In this document: positions 39,803-49,575 of the stretch, in pieces
Numbering within the stretch: position 1 is the first letter of the stretch
Layout: every line of letters begins with the position of its first letter
Assembly: GCA_037127315.1 (NCBI GenBank)
Contig: JBBBDQ010000348.1
Location: 2,541,501 to 2,605,500, forward strand
Length of the DNA: 64,000 nt
Direction: 5' to 3'
Origin: Ascarosepion bandense
Lineage: Eukaryota; Mollusca; Cephalopoda; Sepiida; Sepiidae
Made by a program: the position numbers and the translations under genes
Notes under the pieces: generated by a model
What the model was told of the DNA's origin: nothing
The model's database searches: none
What the model saw: the letters and a program-made list of their open reading frames with translations, nothing else

Positions 39803-40084
39803 TTCAGAAATGTGATGTCGATGTCATTTTCATTTTTCCGTAAATTTTACAACTTCCTTATCGCACCATATTAGTTAATCAATGTTTTTAATTGCAGTAC
39901 TAGATTGATATTTAGGTCTCATCCTGTCACAGTTGAAATAGCGAGGGGAAAGAACTCGGGCCAGAAAGTTTTTTCCGTCAGAAACCATTCTGCACATATA
40001 CGAAACTACGCTCCACCCATGCATTGAATACTGCTGCCATATCTGGTCTCAAGTTGGGCAACAATGCCATTTAGATGCAAGGGG
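39803..40084 (+). pseudogene. Rearranged LINE fragment (member of a duplicated pair)
   Basis: ACTAGATTGATATTTAGGTCTCATCC resembles the distal C-terminal LINE region (TAGATTAGCAACTAGGTCCCACCC). It is followed by CCAGAAAGTTTTTTCCGTCAGAAACC and ATTGAATACTGCTGCCATATCTGG, which lie upstream in the LINE, so the order is inverted. The first 240 bases recur at 42753-42990. The end jumps to GCAAGGGGCTACAGAGAG, a LINE-tail-like word. Confidence 0.7.
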
Positions 40085-40592
40085 CTACAGAGAGTGAAAG
40101 AAGAAGAGAAGACTTTCAAAGGAACTGGGAAAAAGAGATAAAAATCCGTTTTGTCTTTAGGAGACCAAGAAAGGTGGGAACCGAGGGAAAGGTGAACCTT
40201 CCTCCTATTTATTAATTTCTAATGAGGAAAACTAAATAAAAAAGTAAATAGAAAATAAAATTTCAGTGTTAGGTGGAGACGTTAGAAATATAGAGTTGCA
40301 ATTGATTTTACAATGAACTGAAAACCAAATTCTAAACAGAAAATAAGAGACAAATATCTACTCCTTTTCAAAAAGAGAAGAAAGCATTGAACAATAGGAG
40401 AACCTATCTGCTCTTATTGAAAGAAAAAAATTAAAATTTTAAAAATAAATAGTACATGAATGTTAAGAGTTTTTGGCGAAGACGTCAGAAATATAAAGCT
40501 GAAGAAGATCTGAGAGTGGAATTCGAAACCCAATCCTGAACAGGAAAAGAAGAGATACGCCGGGAAGGGATGTAAACTTGACTATATGCGAA
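40085..40592. other. Unassigned; degenerate duplicated block
   Basis: GACGTTAGAAATATAGAG..CCAAATTCTAAACAG at 40276-40340 and GACGTCAGAAATATAAAG..CCAATCCTGAACAGG at 40480-40545 are two diverged units. The AAACCCAATCCTGAACAGG word weakly resembles the minus strand of the 145-bp array. Confidence 0.4.
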
Positions 40593-40900
40593 CATGTCTG
40601 TTTGTTGTGGTGCAGTGGATATCGGCTCGGAACGAGAAACCGGGGAGCCGAGTTCGAATTCGAGTTGAATTCATTGCATTCACTTACGCGCAAATACCCT
40701 TGGGAAAGGTATTAATCCGCCTCTTCCTTCCAGTTATGGGTTAAATAACAGGACAGATTAGGTTCTTTAGCCTTGGCTGGCAACCAGTCTAACGCAGAAA
40801 GCAATGGTAACCTACTGCGGGATAATCTTCTGCCCAGTCAGTCATGTCTCTTTCGAGACATGATGGCCCAAGCGTGTTTCACTTATGGCACTTAACTGAA
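40593..40900 (+). mobile_element. SINE family A, full length
   Basis: TTGTTGTGGTGCAGTGGATATCGG, GAGCCGAGTTCGAATTCGAG, CAAATACCCTTGGGAAAGG, GGCAACCAGTCTAACGCAG and CATGATGGCCCAAGCG form a near-consensus copy ending CACTTAACTG. The GGATGTGCG leader is altered (CATGTCTGT). Confidence 0.9.
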
Positions 40901-40955
40901 GACTTCCTTATTAACGAGGGTCGAGAGATATCTTTTTCAAATCTCAAAGGCTGAG

Positions 40956-40987
<32 letters not shown>

Positions 40988-41629
40988 ATAAGAAAAATAT
41001 AGCAGAAAACGCAACACCACTAAAAAAATACCAATAATGACAACAACTTTGACGTAACAATAGGAATTTACGACTGTGCATTATGCGAAATTAGTATCTA
41101 CAAACTAGCAAAACCACCAACAAAAAAATATAGACATTTATTTGTATAAAATTATACAAAATGTGGCACATGGCCGAAAAATGGGGTAGAGGTTGGTCTT
41201 CCGTAATTATCCTATACCTAGCTAAACACTTTCACGAACCTATCACTCATTAGTACTTTGCGCATTCACCACAAGAACTCATCCATCACCTCCAAATCCT
41301 TCACGTATCACAATACCACGTATTTAAAATGGGCACCTAAAAAGGGGGAAACAAGCCCATGACGTAAAAATTTGCTAATATATACAATAATTACAAAAAT
41401 ATATCTAAAATATTTAATGATAATGAAATGAATAAGGGAAGGGTATGAAATACCCGAAACGAACTAAAATATAACAAAATATTCAAACTAAAATAAACAA
41501 ATACTAGTAAGACCCGTCTACCCCGCAAAATCTGAGTGGCTGCTGTATTCCGCTAAACGGCGAAATCAAGTAGCACAATCGTTAAGGGAGTGGGAGAGAA
41601 TAAAATAAATAAATAGAAGAAAGAAGAAA
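40901..41629. other. Unassigned AT-rich sequence with a TA tract
   Basis: A TA tract lies at 40955-40984. The rest is A-rich and may include the body of the Penelope-like element whose GIY-YIG part follows, but no motif supports that. Confidence 0.35.
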
Positions 41630-41795
41630 GAAGAACAACTGTCCACTTAATAATAATTGTCTTACCAACAACATAATATACAAAGCAAATGTAAAACATA
41701 ACACGAATACAGACGAAACGTTTTACATAGGTGCAACCGAAACATCGTTTAAAGAAAAATTTAATAATTACATAACATCTAATAGGATGCTCATA
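41630..41795 (+). pseudogene. Penelope-like GIY-YIG endonuclease remnant
   Basis: One frame reads NCPLNNNCLTNNIIYKANV and then ETFYIGATETSFKEKFNNY. The CPLxxxC segment followed by IYKAxV and FYIGxTExxFKxRxxxH is the usual arrangement in Penelope-like elements. It ends at about 41790 where the frame closes. Confidence 0.6.
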
Positions 41796-41804
41796 TTCAA
41801 GTAG

Positions 41805-42190
41805 TTAGGTCACTTGAAAAAAAAGAAGCTCCTCAGAGCCATTGCCATAAAAAATATTTGTACAAAAGACTTCGACGAGAAAAACATTCTGGAACGACAC
41901 AGTGACACCACTTTCCTTGGAATAGATTGCATCTATTGTTGTGAAATAGTCGCTATACTTTATGTCAGTAGAGAACTTGAGGCCAAAAAGGCTCAGTGTA
42001 TTGTTTTCCTGAAGTAAAGAGCTGTTGTGTTGATAAGAGGCAAAATGTTTCTCTATCGTGGTTAAATTACAACAGTTTTGTTTTAGAGGCGTTAAAACTG
42101 ACAAGGCTTTCTTTGCCCCTATTAACTAATGATTGTAGGTCTTTTCAAGAGCAGCTTAAACCTCATTCAATAAATCTACCAAAGAGGTAA
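41805..42190 (-). pseudogene. Highly diverged jockey/CR1-type LINE fragment
   Basis: The minus-strand frame 42104-41805 reads SLLQENNTLSLFGLKFSTDI and YSDYFTTIDAIYSKESG. This aligns with SLPESNTLRLLGLTLSSDLK and NDYIESIAKCA of the other LINEs. Upstream, out of frame, KDLQSLVNRGKESLV matches the KDLQSVVDWGTKWLV segment. The 99-codon open frame is a remnant, not a gene. It is more diverged than other copies. Confidence 0.6.
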
Positions 42191-42298
42191 AGAACTGTTC
42201 CTTAGTGTAAATCTCACACAATTATTCATATAAACACATGGATTATCCATAGACTGACAAAGCGATAAAATCCACTCGTGATTTTGAAATATTTACAG

Positions 42299-42746
42299 AG
42301 CCGAGTTTGAATTCCAGTTGAATTCATTGCATTCACTTTCACGCAATTAACCTCTGGGAAAGGTATTAACCTGTCGCTTCTCCTTTCAACAACGTGTTAA
42401 ATAGAGGGATTGATTAGATTCTATAACCTTGGTTGGCAACCAGTCTACTACAGAAAGTAATGGCTCCCTACTGCAGGAAAAACTTTTCATCAGTCAGTCA
42501 TGTTTCTTTCGAGAAATGATCACTCAAGCCTTTATAACGTGGGAAAGGTAATAATGCGTCTGTTTCCTCAAGTAATGGGCAAAATAACATAACAGATTGA
42601 GTTCCACAGCCTTGTTTGGCAATCACTCTATCTCAGAAAGTAATGGCAATCTACTGCGGGATAATCTTCTGCCCAGTCAATCATGTCTCTTTCGAAACAT
42701 GATTGCCCAAAGCGTGTATCACGTATGGCACTTAACTGACTGATCT
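42299..42746 (+). mobile_element. Two SINE A fragments in tandem
   Basis: The first (42299-42540) starts at box B (GAGCCGAGTTTGAATTCC) and runs to the tail. The second (42541-42746) starts at GGGAAAGGTAATAATGCGTC and runs to CACTTAACTGACTGA. The join lies at ..TTTATAACGTGGGAAAGG. Confidence 0.8.
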
Positions 42747-42752
42747 GTAGAA

Positions 42753-43575
42753 ATGTGATGTCGATGTCATTTTCATTCTTCCGTAAATTTTACAACTTCC
42801 TTATCGCACCATATTAGTTAATCAATGTTTTTAATTGCAGTACTAGATTGATATTTAGGTCTCATCCTGTCACCGTTGAAATAGCGAGGGGAACGAACTC
42901 GGGCCAGAAAGTCTTTTCCGTCAGAAACCATTCTGCACATATACGAAACTACGCTCCACCCATGCATTGAATACTGCTGCCATATCTGGTCGGGTGCTCC
43001 TGCTATACGCCTAGGGGTCATTGACAAAATCCAACGGAGAATCTGTAATGTGATCTATCCCGACTTGGCAGCTCATATACAGTCATCTTCTCACCGGCGC
43101 AATGTGGCCTCTCTGTGTCTCTTCTACAAATACTTTCATGGCTTCTGCTTCGATGAAGTTATCTCACTGGTGGCCCCTATATATGAATTTACTCAAGTCA
43201 CAAGATTAGCTACTAGGTTTAACCCTTTTACTGTGAAACCAATAAAATATAAACACAAATTCTACTCCACCAGCTTCTTTTCTCGCACTTCTCGCCTGTG
43301 GAATTCTCTTCTGTTTACTTGCTTTGCCGACAGCTACAATCTCCAAGAATTTAAATGGGAAGTCAGTAGTCATCTCCTATCTCGCTAACCTTCATCCTCT
43401 CTTTCATGTTCCTTTCTATGTCCACTACACTCTCATCAGTATTCCCATCCTTCTCTTAACTATTTCCTGACACCCCCATAACCTGTCACTCTTTCTCATA
43501 ACTTTCCTCCTATGTAATTCCGTGCAAATCAGTGGCAGTAAAATTCCTTGCTTGGGGTGATATGATTATAAAAAC
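42753..43575 (+). pseudogene. Jockey/CR1-type LINE with 3' end, preceded by rearranged segment
   Basis: The first 240 bases duplicate 39803-40045. From 42900 the LINE continues normally: CIEYCCHIWSGAPAIR, then frame 43050-43388 with NVASLCLFYKYFHGFCFDE, SRTSRLWNSLLF and FKWEVSSHLL. The 3' UTR is pyrimidine-rich and ends GTAATTCCGTGCAAATCAGTGG, CCTTGCTTGGGGTGATATGATT. Confidence 0.85.
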
Positions 43576-43624
43576 ATTTTCATGGTAATTGTTGTAATGA
43601 TTTTACATCTTTAAAATGTCGACT

Positions 43625-43810
43625 TTATGTTTGCAAGCGTAGTACTAGATTGAAAATTAGGTCTCATCCTGTCACTTTTGAAATAGAAAAGTGAAAGTGT
43701 ATGTTCTATTCTAATAGTTTCTTTTCTCGCAGTTGTCGCCTTTGGCACTCCTTTCCAGATTTTTGCTTCCCTTTCACCTACAACTTACACAAATGTAAAT
43801 GAAAGGACAC
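43625..43810 (+). pseudogene. Small LINE C-terminal fragment
   Basis: ACTAGATTGAAAATTAGGTCTCATCC, TTCTAATAGTTTCTTTTCTCGC and TACAACTTACACAAATGTAAATG are diverged forms of the LINE C-terminal region. Confidence 0.5.
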
Positions 43811-43849
43811 TCTTTTTAATTTGTCTTCCAGGGTTTCTTTACATTGTTT

Positions 43850-44285
43850 ATGTATTTAGGACTGTTATCCTCATTTTTGTTTTCATATTCATGACGTTTT
43901 TTTTGTCATTGCATGCTCCGACCTTCTTCAGATGATTATAATTTTGAAGATAACACTTTATGTTGATCACTGAGGTAGATTGTTCTCGTTCTGTGAATCA
44001 TGCCACTTCCTGATTGCTTAGTTATCTCAATGTACATTTGTTTTTGCTTTTCTTGTTCACCACTGTTTCTTGTTCAGGCAGCTATTCATTCACAAATATT
44101 TGGGTGATGTCCCTGAATCCAACCAATCATTTTATCTCCTTGACCATGTGTCCTTGAAGATAAAGAGATCAGTTCGAAATTCTAATCACCTGAAAAAGGT
44201 CGAATCGTACAAAATACCTAACGTCATGAAAATGGCGACAATGATGAGAACAAAAGTGCAAACGATAAACATAATGTAAACAAAA
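43850..44285. mobile_element. SINE C-related inverted pair
   Basis: A minus copy (43850-44055; GGACTGTTATCCTCATTTTTG, CTCCGACCTTCTTCAGATGA) faces a plus copy (44060-44285; AGTTCGAAATTCTAATCACC, TGAAAAAGGTCGAATCG, AAAATGGCGACAATGATGAG). They are diverged from the pair at 10085-10715 but have the same module order and head-to-head arrangement. Confidence 0.55.
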
Positions 44286-45102
44286 GGAATACCTCAACTG
44301 AAAAATACAGATAAATATTGATCTTTTAGTATCTTTTAGTATCTTTCTTATTTTCACTCTCAGTAATTACTTGGATAGTTCGTCGTACTATCATCTTTTT
44401 TGTAGAGAAATGTTTAAAAAACTAAAAAAAAAAAAAAAAAAAAAAAACTAGCAATTGCAATCTTAAAAAGTTTTACCAACCGCCATCAAAGAGGAAATTA
44501 TTAACTTGCAAATAACAGCCACCCTTTCGTTCTCCAAACTTTTTCCCATTATGTTTACACAAGAAATCAACTTTCGCTTTATGATAGTAAATACGAGTGA
44601 CTTTGCAGCTTCTCGTATTCTTGAAACTTCATTAATTCTCATATGGTCTGTTTAGAGAATTCTCAGTAATATTCGGTATCTTAATGTTGCTTTGGGGAAA
44701 TTGTTGTTCCATTAGAACAAAAACTAGATTACTCGCTGCTTTTGTCGACAAGTTGCCTTTGATGTATCCCAGAAGTGTTAAATTTTGCAAACCATCTTTT
44801 CTCTTTATGCGCGCTAAACAATTGTGTTATTTTTGTATTGTCAGTAAGAGTTTTCTGTTCGTAATTTGTTTATTGCAAACAGCTTTTTTGTAGTCCTGGT
44901 TCTACGTTAGCCATTATAAAATTGGTTTATGCTCTGCGCCTGTTATTCTTAGAATTCGTTCGTAGTAGCACACCGTGTTTATTTCAAGAATATTTTCTTT
45001 ATTTGTGACGAAATTACTCGCTTCCCTTGTCTTATAAGAGGAAAGATACAAATTCGATATACGACATCATTTTGTCCGTTTCATAAATGATCTAACGAAT
45101 AG
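44286..45102. other. Unassigned sequence with poly-A
   Basis: A poly-A run occupies about 44422-44447. Short frames show no domain. Confidence 0.35.
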
Positions 45103-45360
45103 TTAATGAATATGTATAAACCTTGGCTTCCCCTCACTGGAGTGCGATTGGTTAGTGTTAGCCATAAATAGACTAAAGCCAGGACGTCAGACGATCCAGA
45201 GGTCTATTGCTCTTCCACTAGATGTCCATACGACTATTGACTACGCCTACATCTCAGAATTATTGCATACGACGAGTACAATCCATTACGTCTACTTACT
45301 AGATTGTCCTACTGGTTACATTTGTCTTAACCACTTAACTACCTCAAATGTATATATATA
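45103..45360 (+). mobile_element. LTR-like repeat family 2
   Basis: Second copy of the 36138-36408 repeat: ATGAATATGTATAAACC, GATTGGTTAGTGTTAGCCATAAATA, CATACGACGAGTAC, CTACTGGTTACATTTG. Confidence 0.5.
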
Positions 45361-45520
45361 GTCATCCGCAGACAGATCTGTTTCGCTGTATTACAGTTCT
45401 TCAGTACGGTTAGACAGCCGATTGCTTTATACCCAGGATTGAAAGCCGACCGAATTGGCGTCAGTCGGCGATTCTACCTCTGAGCTAGGTAGAAGGAGAT
45501 AGATTTTTAGCGTGTATATT
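45361..45520 (-). mobile_element. SINE family D with tRNA-like A and B boxes
   Basis: The minus strand reads TACCTAGCTCAGAGGTAGAATC (box A), then GGCTTTCAATCCTGGG (box B), then CTGAAGAACTGTAATACAGCG. This is the only SINE D copy here that keeps box A. Confidence 0.75.
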
Positions 45521-45583
45521 ATCATTATACAAACCCAATAGCTGAGTGTGTTCTAATTCATTTCTGAATGAACGATATGCATA

Positions 45584-46181
45584 CAGTACTGTGCAAAAGT
45601 ATTAAGACAAGAATTATGTTATCTTTTATGAGGCATCAAAATAAAGTTTAAAATCATCCCTGTCCTAACATTTTTGCACACTACTGCTAGTGTGCAAATG
45701 TATTAGGACAGAGGTGATTTTCTAAAAACCTCACTGAAATTCAAATACAGGGTGAAAAGCCAAACCTTTGTAAGAATTATTTAACTAAAAAGGAAGAGGA
45801 AGTAAGGCTTCGGATTTGAATTGTCCCCTACAAAGCCCTGATCTCAATCCTATTGAAAATCTACGGGATATTTTGGATAAAAAAATTGATAAATCTCATG
45901 TTACTTTGCAAGACTCACATTGGGAACAAGTACAGGCTGCTTGACAGGAGATACCATTAGATACATTGAAGAAGCTTGTGATGCAAATGCCTGACAGAAT
46001 GAAGGCTGAGATCAAAGCAAAATACTATATATTAAATTTATTTTGTAACACGTTTTATTTCTTGTTAAAGCATTTGTTGAGTAAATCAAATAAAGTTACT
46101 TTAATTAATTTGTTTAATTTCTGTCAATATGCCTCGTAAAAGATAAGATAAAATAGTTCGTGTCCTAACACTTTTGCACAG

Positions 46182-46186
<5 letters not shown>
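45584..46186 (+). mobile_element. Tc1/mariner-type DNA transposon, internally deleted
   Basis: The terminal inverted repeats CAGTACTGTGCAAAAGTATT (left) and the complement of AGTGCTGTGCAAAAGTGTT (right) lie next to TA dinucleotides. The left end holds a second, inverted TIR pair (45584-45700). Inside is a transposase C-terminus. The length of about 600 bases is less than half that of a complete Tc1-like element. Confidence 0.8.
45825..46035 (+). pseudogene. Tc1-type transposase C-terminal remnant
   Basis: The frame reads SPDLNPIENLRDILDKKI, then HVTLQDSHWEQVQAA, a stop, and IPLDTLKKLVMQMPDRM. SPDLNPIEN carries the last catalytic acidic residue of DDE transposases of the Tc1 group, here still E. 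One TGA replaces the usual Trp. The N-terminal DNA-binding domain and the first two catalytic residues are deleted. Confidence 0.8.
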
Positions 46187-46216
<30 letters not shown>

Positions 46217-46584
46217 CTTTTTCAGGGAAAAAATCAATAAGTTTCTACAATGAAATATATTTTTTCTAATGTTTTTTCATATTTACGGACTACATCGGAA
46301 TATCCTTAACAATCATCATAGATGAATAAAAATAAACTCTTACATGTGGGGCTCATTAACAACACAGTAAGATCTGCGATAATAATGTGACATGTTGTAG
46401 GCGGTATGTGAATGCGCAAAAAGATATTGAACGATGGAAGAGAACAATACACAAAATAAAGATATCAATAAAAATATACTACAAATATTATTTTTATTAA
46501 AGAAATACCTCAACAGAAATAATGTTACAGTACAGTTGGCAAAAAAAAAAATCTGTTTAAGCTCATACAGAGTTTGAGAAAACC
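46187..46584. other. TA tract and unassigned sequence
   Basis: A TA tract lies at 46185-46214. The 91-codon minus-strand frame at 46340-46615 has no recognised domain. Confidence 0.35.
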
Positions 46585-48520
46585 TTAATCCCGAGAAGGA
46601 AAATTTGCTAGTCATTGAAGAGCGATGTTCTGAAAAGAACAGTTTTCTAGTCGCTGGAGAGTGTTGTCCAGAATAACAATGTGGCTTAATCCGATGCTAA
46701 GAGCGTCGGTTCTCTGTGTAGGGCCAGGAAGTTTTTCCCGTCTGAAACCATCTTGCACATATATAAATCAACGCTCCGCCCGTGCATTGAATGCTGCTGC
46801 ACTATCTGGTCTGGTGCTCCTGCTATGCACCTAGGGATCCTTGACAAAATCCAACGGAGAATCTGTAATGTGATCAATCCCAACTTGGTAGCTCATATAC
46901 AGACACTTTCTTAGCTCGCTGGTGCCCGCTATATATGAATTTACTCAAGCAACAAGATTAGCAACTAGGCCCCACCCTTTTACTGTGAAACCAATAAAAT
47001 GTAAACGCAAATTCTACTCCATCAGCTTCTTTTCTCGCACTTTCAGTATATAGAATTCCCCTCCGTTTACTTGCTTCCCCGACAGCTACAATCTCCAAGA
47101 ATTTAAATTTAAAGTCAATAGTCATCTCCTATCTCACTAACCTGAATCCTCTCTCACATGCTCCTTTCTATGTCCACTCTACTCTCATCAGTATTCTCAT
47201 ACCCACTTCTTGACACCCCCTACAACCTGTAACTCTTTCTCATAAATCTTTGTCCTATGTAACTCCCTGAAAAACTGTGGCAGTAAAATGTCTTGCTTTG
47301 GGCGATAAAATTAGTAAAAAAAGTAACAGTTTTGTTAGTCGCTGAAAAAGAATATCCCGAAAAGGATAGTTTTGATAGTCGCAGTATAATGTTGTCCTCA
47401 AAAAAATGTCTTTTAGTGACCTGAAAAGTACATTTTTGGTGGAGGCTAGTAAACGTTCTATTAAAAAAGAGATGTTTCGGCAGTGGCTGAAGAGGGTTGT
47501 GCTGAAAAGGAAAGTTTTGGTAGTTGTTGAAAAGCGATGACCTTAAAAAGATATTTTATTTTAATCGCTGAAGAGCGTTGTACTGGAAAGGACATTTTTG
47601 GGAGTCGATGGAATGCGTTGTCCTAAAAAAGACAGTTTTCGTCGTCACTAAAAAGTAATGTCCTAAAAAAACAGTTTTGTAGACGCTGAAGAACTTCGTC
47701 CTCAAAAAGACAGTTTTAGTAGCCGCTGAAGAGCGATTTCTATAAAAAGTATTTTTAGCCTCTGAAGATTATTGTCCTAAAAAGGAAAGTTTTGTAGTCG
47801 CTGGAGAGTGTTGCCTTCAAAATACATTTTTAGTAGTTCCTGAATAACGTTGTTCTAAAAAGGACAGTTTTTGTAGCTGCTGGGTGGGGTTGTCCTGAAA
47901 ATGCGTTTTTGGTAGTCGCTGGAGAATGTTGTTTTGAAAAGGAAACTTCGGCAGTCGCTGAAGAGGGATGACCTTAAAAAACATTTTTGTAGCCGCTAGA
48001 GAGCGTTGTCCTTAAAAGGACATTTTTGTAGTCGTTCGAGAGCGTTGTCCCGAGAGAGCCAGTTTTGGTAGCCGCAGGAGAGTGTTATCCTGAAAATGAT
48101 CTGTTTTGTAGTTCTTGTTAGGCGTTGTTCTGAAAAGGACAGATTTTTTTGCCACTAGAAAGAGTTTTTTTTTCTGAAAAGGACAGTTTTGTTAGTCGCT
48201 AATGGGCGATATCCTTAAAAGGACATTTTTGTATTCACTAGAGGACGTTTTTCTTAAAAAGACAATTTTAGTATTCCCTGAAGAACGATATCCTTAAAAA
48301 AGTTTTTTGTAGTCGCTGGGGAGCGTTGTCCTGAAAAGAACAGTTTTCGTAGTCGCTAGAGAGTGTTATCCCGAGAAGGACATTTTTGGTAGTCGCAGTA
48401 AAGCGTTGTTTTGTAAAACAAACAGTTTAGTAATGCTTAAAGAGCATTCTTCTGAGAAGGACAGATTCGTTGCCGCTGGAAAGCGGTGTCCTGAAAAGTA
48501 GTTTTGTTAGTTGCTGAAAT
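46585..48520 (+). repeat. Degenerate 40-bp minisatellite with hairpin units, split by a LINE
   Basis: About 30 units approximate TAGTCGCTGAAGAGCGTTGT then CCTGAAAAGGACAGTTTTGG. Each unit contains a self-complementary core (TGTCCT..AGGACA) around GAAA. Two units lie at 46585-46680, then the LINE 46681-47322, then the main array 47323-48520. Sequence decay is strong, so the array is old. Confidence 0.85.
46681..47322 (+). pseudogene. Jockey/CR1-type LINE, 5'-truncated, inserted in minisatellite
   Basis: Starting at TGGCTTAATCCGATGCTAAG (the ESIAKSAAK region) it encodes VGSLCRARKFFP, CIECCCTIWSGAP and LDKIQRRICNVI, then an internal deletion near 46910, FTQATRLATR and FKFKVNSHLL. It ends GTAACTCCCTGAAAAACTGTGG, TCTTGCTTTGGGCGATAAAATTA. 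Confidence 0.85.
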
Positions 48521-48713
48521 ATAACCCAGTACCCCAGGTATGGCTTGACCAATCATTCCTGACACTTAACCAAGTTTTGTTTTGTTTTGATTTCAGATCA
48601 TCACCTGGCAAGATTAGCTCGACACACGAAGGGTCTAGTATATTGTTAAGACCGGATTTACGAAAATCCGCAGTAGAGAATAAAATCAGTAGAATACTGC
48701 AACGCTTTGAGCG

Positions 48714-48760
<47 letters not shown>

Positions 48761-48767
48761 GAGGTTT
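48521..48767. other. Unassigned; TA tract
   Basis: Contains a T-rich stretch ending TTTTGATTTCAG (48580-48597), a splice-acceptor-like site without a supporting reading frame, and a TA tract at 48719-48756. Confidence 0.35.
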
Positions 48768-49015
48768 TGGAAAAGATGGAAGCAAAATCGAAATTAATAC
48801 TGAGCATCAGGAAGAGACAACTAAAGTTCCTGGGACATGCAAGGAGAGCTTGGAGAACCTGATACTAACAGGAAAGATAGAGGGAAAAAGACACAAGGAA
48901 AAGTAGCGGATAACATATTTGAAGGACCTGATCAGGTGGATGACGGAACGAGGGTTACATGGTGCAACAGCAGAAAGCGTGCAAAGAGCCACCAGTGACA
49001 GGGAGACACACATTT
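48768..49015 (+). pseudogene. C-terminal fragment of the second LINE type
   Basis: Frames read LSIRKRQLKFLGHARRA, then ESLENLILTGKIEGKRHKEK, then WMTERGLHG and RATSDRET. This matches the tail of the LINE whose relative ends in (GAA)n at 11684. The final DKW/RDM segment and the simple-repeat tail are missing. Confidence 0.7.
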
Positions 49016-49534
49016 TCGTAATAAAAATTTATCGTAAATAATCAGGCCGGTAGATATAAATATAAAAGTACTGTTTAATTAAAAACAGAATATCTACTTA
49101 AATACGAGTATCGGTAAAAATAGTGTTCAAAATAATTCATTACAAATTGTCGGTTGCTTATTACCAAGTTTCGTTAAAATTCGTTAATTTCCGTAACATG
49201 TTTACATTTGTTGACATTACGATACATTTCAGAGCAGATATTCTTGTTTACGGTAAAATCGAAAATTGTGTTATGATAAAAACCTCGTCTGATCAGGAGG
49301 CTATTTTTGTCGAGTGGTCAAGACGGTACCAGATCACATGGTATGCTTCACCTATGTAATGTGCTATCCAGCAGGTTCGAATCCTGCTGGATAGCACACA
49401 TTTTCGTAATAAAATTTATCGTAAATAATCAGGCCGGTAGATATAAATATAAAAATACTATAATTAAAAACAGAATATCTACTTAAATACGAGTATCTGT
49501 AAAAATACTGTTTAAAATAATTCATTATATATAT

Positions 49535-49574
<40 letters not shown>

Positions 49575-49575
49575 C
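49016..49575. mobile_element. Direct-repeat flanked element (family F4) with tRNA-like segment
   Basis: A block of about 134 bases (ATTTTCGTAATAAAA, AATAATCAGGCCGGTAG, ATCTACTTAAATACGAGTATC) occurs at 49010-49143 and again at 49397-49530, 387 bases apart. Between them lie the outer arm known from 31103-31159 and a tRNA-like segment. A TA tract (49534-49569) ends the region. The arrangement resembles the tandem terminal repeats of Penelope-type elements, but no coding part is present. Confidence 0.6.
49301..49394 (+). tRNA. tRNA-like sequence with long variable arm (pseudogene or SINE head)
   Basis: The T arm GCAGG-TTCGAAT-CCTGC is perfect. The acceptor CTATTTT/TGGATAG pairs at six of seven positions counting G-U. 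GTCGAGTGGTCAAGAC fits the D arm of leucine/serine-type tRNAs. The likely anticodon arm TACCA-GATCACA-TGGTA lacks the conserved U33 and would read UCA, so it is probably not a working tRNA. Confidence 0.4.

Noticed and set aside
41805..42104. 99-codon minus-strand frame as a host gene
   Set aside because: Its residues align with the LINE C-terminal domain (NNTLSLFGLKFSTDI), so it is listed as a LINE remnant.
48580..48600. Splice-acceptor-like TTTTGTTTTGATTTCAG before a 131-codon frame
   Set aside because: The frame runs through a TA tract into a LINE fragment, so it is not a host exon; pyrimidine-rich AG sites are common by chance.
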